From: Rhodospirillales bacterium
GTDB lineage: Bacteria > Pseudomonadota > Alphaproteobacteria > Acetobacterales > Acetobacteraceae
Direction: 5' to 3'
DNA: 9,166 bases
NCBI GenBank assembly: GCA_025352915.1
Contig: JANXSA010000303.1
Coordinates: forward strand, 1 to 9,166
In this document: positions 5,287 to 9,166 of the stretch, in pieces
Numbering within the stretch: the stretch's first letter is position 1
Layout of the letters: the number at the start of each line of letters is the position of its first letter
Position numbers and translations under genes: made by a program
The notes under the pieces: generated by a model
The model's input: only the letters and a program-made list of their open reading frames with translations
Database searches by the model: none
What the model was told of the DNA's origin: nothing

Positions 5287-7896
5287 ATGTCGGAAGCCGC
5301 CACGCAGAACCTCATCCGTCTTTGCCAGGATACCGAGCGCGCGGCGCAAGGGGCGCTGTCCTGGTTCCGCGATTTCCCCGAACGCATCGCCGCACAGCGA
5401 CCGGTGCTAGAGAAGGAGTTTCGTCTCGCTGCCGTTGAAGCACGCAAACTGCGCGCCGCCGCCGAACGCCCGGTGGCGGTGGGCGTGTATGGCCTGTCGC
5501 AGGCGGGCAAGAGCTACCTGATCTCGACTCTGGCCCGGCCGTCCGGCGGCGAACTCACCGCCATGCTCGACCGGCCGCGCGGCTTCCTCGCCGACATCAA
5601 TCCGGAGAGCGACAAGGAGGCCACCGGCCTGGTCACCCGCTTCACCATGCGGGCGGAGAAGGGGCCGGAGGGGTTTCCGGTGCGGCTGCGGTTGTTGTCC
5701 GAAGTGGACCTGGTGAAGATCCTGGCGAATTCCTGGTTCTGCGATGCGCTGGATGCGGAGAAGGCCAGCGCCGGGCTGACGGATGCCATCGCCGAGGTGC
5801 TGGGGGCGGCGGAACGGGATGCCGCAGGCGTGGCGGAGAACAACGAGGTTCGGCAAGAGGACATCTGGGACCTCAGCAAGTATTGCGACAACGAGTTTCG
5901 CGGTTTTGCCGACGCGCAGGCGATCCGCTCGGGTCCGTTCTGGGATCGCATGGCCGCGGTGTTGCCGCGCCTGCCGCTGGAGCGGCGGGTGGATGTCTAT
6001 GCGCTGTTGTGGAACCGATTCCCACGGTTCACTGACGTGCTGACGCGGCTGACCGCGCGGCTGCAGGCGCTGCGCTTCGACCGCGAGGCCTGGGCGCCGA
6101 TCACCGCGCTGGTGCCGAAAACAGAAAGCGTGCTGAAGGTCGATACGCTCGATCACCTGGCGGATATCGCGCAGCCGCAGATCGAGATCACCGCCCAGAA
6201 TGGCGCGCGCTGCACGCTGACGCGGCCGGAGTTGACCGCGCTGATCGCCGAGTTGCAGATCACCATGTCGGAACTGCCCTGGCCGATCTTCCAGGCCACC
6301 GACCTGCTCGACTTTCCCGGCGCGCGCGAACGGACGGGCAAGGACCATGCGCTGGAGATCGGCGCGCGCGCCAACGCGCTGGGCGAATTCGTCCTGCGCG
6401 GCAAGGTGGCGTATCTGTTTGAGCGTTACGCCGCCGAGCGGGAGTTGAATGCGCTGCTGCTGTGCATCAAGGAGAGCAACAACGCGTTTGATGCCACGAT
6501 CCGGCAGTCGATCCGCAGCTGGATCAACCGTACTCATGGCGCGACGCCCGATGCGCGCGCTCGCGTGGAGACGGCGCTGTTCATCATGCTCACCCGCATG
6601 GACATGCATTTCAACCGCACGCCGGGCCGCGACGATTCGATGGCGTCGGACGATCTGTGGGAAGCGCGGGTGAAGGCCAGCCTGCTGCAACCGTTACAGG
6701 AGGCGAATGGCTGGCTCGACAACTGGCATCCCGGGCAACCGTTCAGCAACACCCTTCTGGCGCGCAATCCCGGCAAATCGCAATCGTTGTCGCGGTTAAC
6801 CGATGACGGGGTGGAGGGCGAGTTCCTGCCAGGGGTGCCGGAAAAAATCATGCGCTGGGGCGGCGAGTTCTCCGCCAATTCCGGCATCCGCCGCCATGTG
6901 CGCAATCCCGAGAAAGCCTGGCAGGAGGTGTTTCGCATCAACGACGCCGGGATGAGCTACCTGGTCGAATCGCTCGCACCGGTGTGCCGGCCCGAATTGA
7001 AGCTGAACCAGTTGACCAACCAGACTGCCATCCTGCGCGGTGACATGCGCCGGCGGCTGTCGGAATGGCATGTCGGCGACGACCTGGACGCCGAGTACCA
7101 GAAGCGGCTTGAGGGGCTGAAACCGGCGCTCGACCTGCTGGAGGCGAACGGCAATGCCGGGCGCTTCGGGCTGTTGCTGACGCAGTTCCACCTGACGCCG
7201 GCGGAAGCCCGGGAAGTGCTGTTGCGCACGCTGCCGACGGTGGAGGCGAATCGTTCGGCGCCGCCGGCGGCCACCGGTGCGGTGTCGTCGATGCGCGACC
7301 GGCTGCGCGCCCGCGCGGCGCCGGCCACGGCTGCCCCGTTGGAAGCCGCATCTGGCAGTGATCCGACGCAGGATCGCGGCGCGGCACTGTTGTCAGCCTG
7401 GATCGCCAAGCTGCGGCGCTTCTCAACCGAGACCAACCTGCATGGATTCTTCGGTTTCGATGGTCCGGCGGCAGATGCGCTGGTGGCGGAGATGGTCGCC
7501 ACCGCCGGGCGCTGCCGGCTGCAATCGCGCCTGGTCGAGGGGCTCGGCCGCATCAAGGGCGGGCTGCGTTTCGACCAGGCGGCCGACCGCCGCGCGGTGC
7601 TGGTGTCGCAACTGATCAACGAGCATGTGAACTTCCAGGGCATGAGCCTGGACGGCGTGCTCTCGCCCGACCGGCCGCGCGTCGAGGGCGGGCCGCCGGC
7701 GTTTGAGCCGGAGCCGCCGCCGGAGCCGGGCTTCGAAATCGGCGACGAGCCGGAGCCATTCGGGCCGCTGTTCTGCCTGTCCTGGGTCGATGTGCTGGCC
7801 GACGCGGTCAAGCGCAATGTCTATGACCAGGGCGGTGCCGGGATGGTTGACCAGAAACAGAACGAGGCGCTCGGCGCCGTGTTGTCGCTGTTGTGA
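5287..7896 (+). CDS. srfC: SrfC-family protein, dynamin-like putative GTPase
   Basis: This 869-residue protein starts at ATG 5287, 4 nt after srfB, and ends at TGA 7894-7896. Residues 1-60 are a charged, probably helical lead. The G domain follows: a Walker A/G1 motif G69-L-S-Q-A-G-K75-S76, preceded by V-G-V-Y; a G2 candidate in D109-K-E-A-T-G-L-V-T-R; a G3 motif D342-F-P-G345; and a G4 candidate T436-R-M-D439, with Arg where T/N-K-x-D has Lys. The large spacing between G1 and G3 and the helical C-terminal half are typical of SrfC (putative virulence factor family) and dynamin-like proteins. A flexible Ala/Pro segment lies at about 655-700, and a Pro/Glu-rich segment at 799-829 before a final helix. 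There is no signal peptide. Dynamin-like GTPases often act on membranes, but that activity is inferred here. With SrfB it forms the conserved core of the locus. The family call is strong, the mechanism unknown. Confidence 0.92.
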   Translation: MSEAATQNLIRLCQDTERAAQGALSWFRDFPERIAAQRPVLEKEFRLAAVEARKLRAAAERPVAVGVYGLSQAGKSYLISTLARPSGGELTAMLDRPRGFLADINPESDKEATGLVTRFTMRAEKGPEGFPVRLRLLSEVDLVKILANSWFCDALDAEKASAGLTDAIAEVLGAAERDAAGVAENNEVRQEDIWDLSKYCDNEFRGFADAQAIRSGPFWDRMAAVLPRLPLERRVDVYALLWNRFPRFTDVLTRLTARLQALRFDREAWAPITALVPKTESVLKVDTLDHLADIAQPQIEITAQNGARCTLTRPELTALIAELQITMSELPWPIFQATDLLDFPGARERTGKDHALEIGARANALGEFVLRGKVAYLFERYAAERELNALLLCIKESNNAFDATIRQSIRSWINRTHGATPDARARVETALFIMLTRMDMHFNRTPGRDDSMASDDLWEARVKASLLQPLQEANGWLDNWHPGQPFSNTLLARNPGKSQSLSRLTDDGVEGEFLPGVPEKIMRWGGEFSANSGIRRHVRNPEKAWQEVFRINDAGMSYLVESLAPVCRPELKLNQLTNQTAILRGDMRRRLSEWHVGDDLDAEYQKRLEGLKPALDLLEANGNAGRFGLLLTQFHLTPAEAREVLLRTLPTVEANRSAPPAATGAVSSMRDRLRARAAPATAAPLEAASGSDPTQDRGAALLSAWIAKLRRFSTETNLHGFFGFDGPAADALVAEMVATAGRCRLQSRLVEGLGRIKGGLRFDQAADRRAVLVSQLINEHVNFQGMSLDGVLSPDRPRVEGGPPAFEPEPPPEPGFEIGDEPEPFGPLFCLSWVDVLADAVKRNVYDQGGAGMVDQKQNEALGAVLSLL

Positions 7897-7899
7897 TGC

Positions 7900-7904
7900 G
7901 GGGA
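7900..7904 (+). promoter_or_regulatory. Ribosome-binding site (GGGGA) favouring start 7913
   Basis: GGGGA lies 8 nt before ATG 7913 but only 2 nt before the in-frame ATG 7907, so 7913 is the better start. The two starts differ by two residues. Confidence 0.4.
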
Positions 7905-7912
7905 CGATGACG

Positions 7913-8995
7913 ATGGAATTCCGCATCGCCCAGATCACCGACGACCCGCGCGGCGTGCTGACCGGCGCCTTCGTGTTCAGCCCGCCGCCGCATCTGCCGG
8001 AAGTGCCGCGGGTGATGGTTGAGCGGTTCGGGGCGGAGAATACCAAGCTCGGGCTGCATGGCTGGGCGGTGGACAGCAAGGGTCTGCGGCCGCGCGTGGT
8101 CGAGAAGCGCGGGGCGGAGCTGTGGCTGTGCTTCGGCGCCGAGGTGTCGTTCCATGTGCTGCCGAACACGCCGGTGCGGATCAACATTGTTGGCACCGAT
8201 ATCGAAGGCACCGAGATCTGGCCGCCGATCCCGCGCGGCAAGGCGCCACCGGCCGACATCCCCGAGGATGACGCGCCCTGGCCAGAGCCGAAACCCGAGG
8301 CGCCACCCGCGCCAGCCCCGTCACCGCCACCGCCACCTCCGCCGCCACCTCCGGCGGAGCAGGCGACTGTCATCATCCAGCCCAAGCGTGAGGAAGCGCC
8401 GCCACCGCCGCCGCCGCCGGTTGCGAAGCGCGGCCCGCCAATCATCGCCATCGTGGCCGCGTTGCTTGTGCTGCTCATCGCCGCCGGCGGTGTCGCGTGG
8501 TGGTTCCTGTGGCCGCCGGCCGCGCCGATCCAACAGGCGGTGGCGCCCACTCCGCCGCCCGCCCCCGCCTCACCGGATTGCGCCGAAGCCGCCGATGTAC
8601 TGGCTGGCCGCTGCACTCCCGAAAAAATGATCGCGCTGCCCGCCACCGAGCAGACCCGCCTGGCCGAGGCCCTGCTACGCCAGGGCGAGCGCCGCGCCGG
8701 CGACATGGCCGTGAGCCTGCTCAGCGCCGCGTCCAGCCGGCACAACCATCCCGCCGCGCGACTGGCGCTCGGCCGGCTCTACGACCCCGCAACCTTCAAA
8801 CCCGGCGGCCCGCTCAGCGCGCCCAACCCGGCGCGGGCACTGGACGAATTCGCCAAAGCCGCCGAGGGTGGCCTGGCCGACGCCAAGACGGCGCGTGACG
8901 CCCTGGTGGCCCGGCTGAAGCAGGAAGCCACCGGCACCGACGCCACCGCCGCCGAACGCGCCCGCAGCGTGCTGACCGCCGCCGGAATACCGTGA
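7913..8995 (+). CDS. Single-pass membrane protein, cytosolic domain plus periplasmic Sel1/TPR-like repeats
   Basis: This 360-residue protein (362 if ATG 7907 is used) ends at TGA 8993-8995. Residues 1-115 form a compact, mixed beta-type domain with no motif I recognise. Two proline tracts follow (124-147 with ten consecutive prolines, and 163-169), then K172-R and a hydrophobic helix at about 176-200 ending in W/F residues. The basic residues before the helix predict N-in/C-out. After a second Pro/Ala linker (about 202-220) a helical region at about 225-355 contains a Sel1/TPR-like unit: A-A-R-L-A-L-G-R-L-Y-D at about 280-290, then A-L-D-E-F-A-K-A-A-E-G-G and A-K-T-A. Such repeats usually bind proteins. 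It starts 16 nt after srfC, so it is a candidate transmembrane adaptor linking cytosolic SrfB/SrfC with periplasmic partners. It might correspond to the third Srf protein, SrfA, but I see no sequence reason to say so. Confidence 0.85.
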   Translation: MEFRIAQITDDPRGVLTGAFVFSPPPHLPEVPRVMVERFGAENTKLGLHGWAVDSKGLRPRVVEKRGAELWLCFGAEVSFHVLPNTPVRINIVGTDIEGTEIWPPIPRGKAPPADIPEDDAPWPEPKPEAPPAPAPSPPPPPPPPPPAEQATVIIQPKREEAPPPPPPPVAKRGPPIIAIVAALLVLLIAAGGVAWWFLWPPAAPIQQAVAPTPPPAPASPDCAEAADVLAGRCTPEKMIALPATEQTRLAEALLRQGERRAGDMAVSLLSAASSRHNHPAARLALGRLYDPATFKPGGPLSAPNPARALDEFAKAAEGGLADAKTARDALVARLKQEATGTDATAAERARSVLTAAGIP

Positions 8996-9000
8996 CCGAC

Positions 9001-9009
9001 GAGGAGGGA
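9001..9009 (+). promoter_or_regulatory. Strong ribosome-binding site (GAGGAGGGA) of the last gene
   Basis: This purine run is nearly complementary to the 16S 3' end and sits 6 nt before ATG 9016. It is the best Shine-Dalgarno sequence in the window. It supports 9016 over the in-frame GTG 8992, which overlaps the previous stop as GTGA and would add eight residues. Confidence 0.65.
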
Positions 9010-9015
9010 CCGCCC

Positions 9016-9166
9016 ATGCCCATCGGCCGCCGCACCCTGCTCGCCGGCAGCTCCGCGCTGACGCTGTTCGCCGCGCCGAGTTTTGCCCAACAACCGCCAC
9101 CACCGCCCCCCCCGGGCGGGCGCGAGGCGATGCTGATGCCCGGCAAGCGCTCGCTGCGCCAGCGCG
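9016..9166 (+). CDS. Exported protein with Tat-like signal peptide, N-terminal part (3' end outside window)
   Basis: Only the first 50 codons are present, open to the window edge. The N-terminus reads as a signal peptide: twin arginine G-R5-R6-T-L-L, a hydrophobic stretch to about residue 21, then P-S-F-A-Q with likely cleavage after A24. The twin Arg followed by T-L-L resembles the Tat pattern, though a Sec signal is also possible. After cleavage comes a run of prolines (27-33), partly encoded by eight consecutive C bases at 9106-9113, then a basic segment (M-P-G-K-R-S-L-R-Q-R). The mature domain is outside the window, so the function is unknown. It follows the previous gene by 20 nt and is probably the next cistron; the periplasmic destination fits the rest of the operon. 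Confidence 0.75.
   Translation, partial: MPIGRRTLLAGSSALTLFAAPSFAQQPPPPPPPGGREAMLMPGKRSLRQR

Noticed and set aside
3042..5510. Very long open frame on the - strand opposite srfB, with others at 5407-6690 and 7423-8745
   Set aside because: Long antisense frames are expected in high-GC DNA with third-position GC bias. Their translations are low-complexity and rich in Arg, His, Gln and Pro with no recognisable motif, whereas the + strand carries clear SrfB and SrfC motifs.
7703..7912. Upstream start for the adaptor gene inside srfC
   Set aside because: The added residues are an Arg/Ser-rich shadow of the srfC frame, and a good start with GGGGA exists at 7913.
9106..9120. Terminator-like GC palindrome (cccgggcggg region)
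   Set aside because: It lies inside an open coding frame just after a signal peptide and has no T-run.
1..9166. Mobile element, CRISPR array or attachment site
   Set aside because: No terminal inverted repeats, integrase or transposase, regularly spaced repeats or tRNA-like sequence seen on either strand.

Overview
The window is about 70% G+C by eye, densely coded on the + strand, with GTG starts, 4-nt overlaps between genes and many alanine/proline/arginine-rich proteins. This suggests a high-GC Alphaproteobacterium, perhaps Acetobacteraceae/Rhodospirillales-like. That placement is an inference from composition and protein style; there is no rRNA or taxonomic marker gene here. No tRNA, rRNA, CRISPR array, insertion sequence or convincing terminator is visible.

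Layout, all on the + strand, apparently one operon with no gap over 36 nt: (1) the C-terminal 134 residues of a DUF2135/YfaP-like protein (1-405); (2) a membrane-anchored protein with a proline-rich linker and a C-terminal beta-rich domain (402-1127); (3) a membrane-anchored von Willebrand factor A protein with an intact MIDAS (1161-2192); (4) a SrfB-family protein with actin/Hsp70-type (ASKHA) nucleotide-binding motifs (2229-5282); (5) a SrfC-family protein with a dynamin-like GTPase P-loop (5287-7896); (6) a single-pass membrane protein with a cytosolic N-terminal domain, two polyproline tracts and a periplasmic Sel1/TPR-like C-terminus (7913-8995); (7) the first 50 codons of an exported protein with a Tat-like signal (9016-9166, cut by the window edge).

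The core is the SrfB-SrfC pair. The names come from SsrB-regulated factors of Salmonella, but the family is broader and its biochemical role is not established. Here the two predicted cytosolic nucleotide-dependent proteins are surrounded by inner-membrane or exported proteins whose globular domains (DUF2135-like, beta-rich, vWA, Sel1-like) are predicted to be periplasmic. The simplest joint model is an envelope-spanning machine: SrfB and SrfC act at the cytosolic face, gene 6 crosses the membrane as an adaptor, and the vWA and beta-sandwich proteins bind ligands or partners outside. This is inference.

The most unusual feature is a tandem duplication. Genes 2 and 3 share an ungapped, roughly 70% identical N-terminal module (transmembrane helix, Cys-Pro motif, short helix) joined to unrelated C-terminal domains, which looks like one anchor carrying different payloads.
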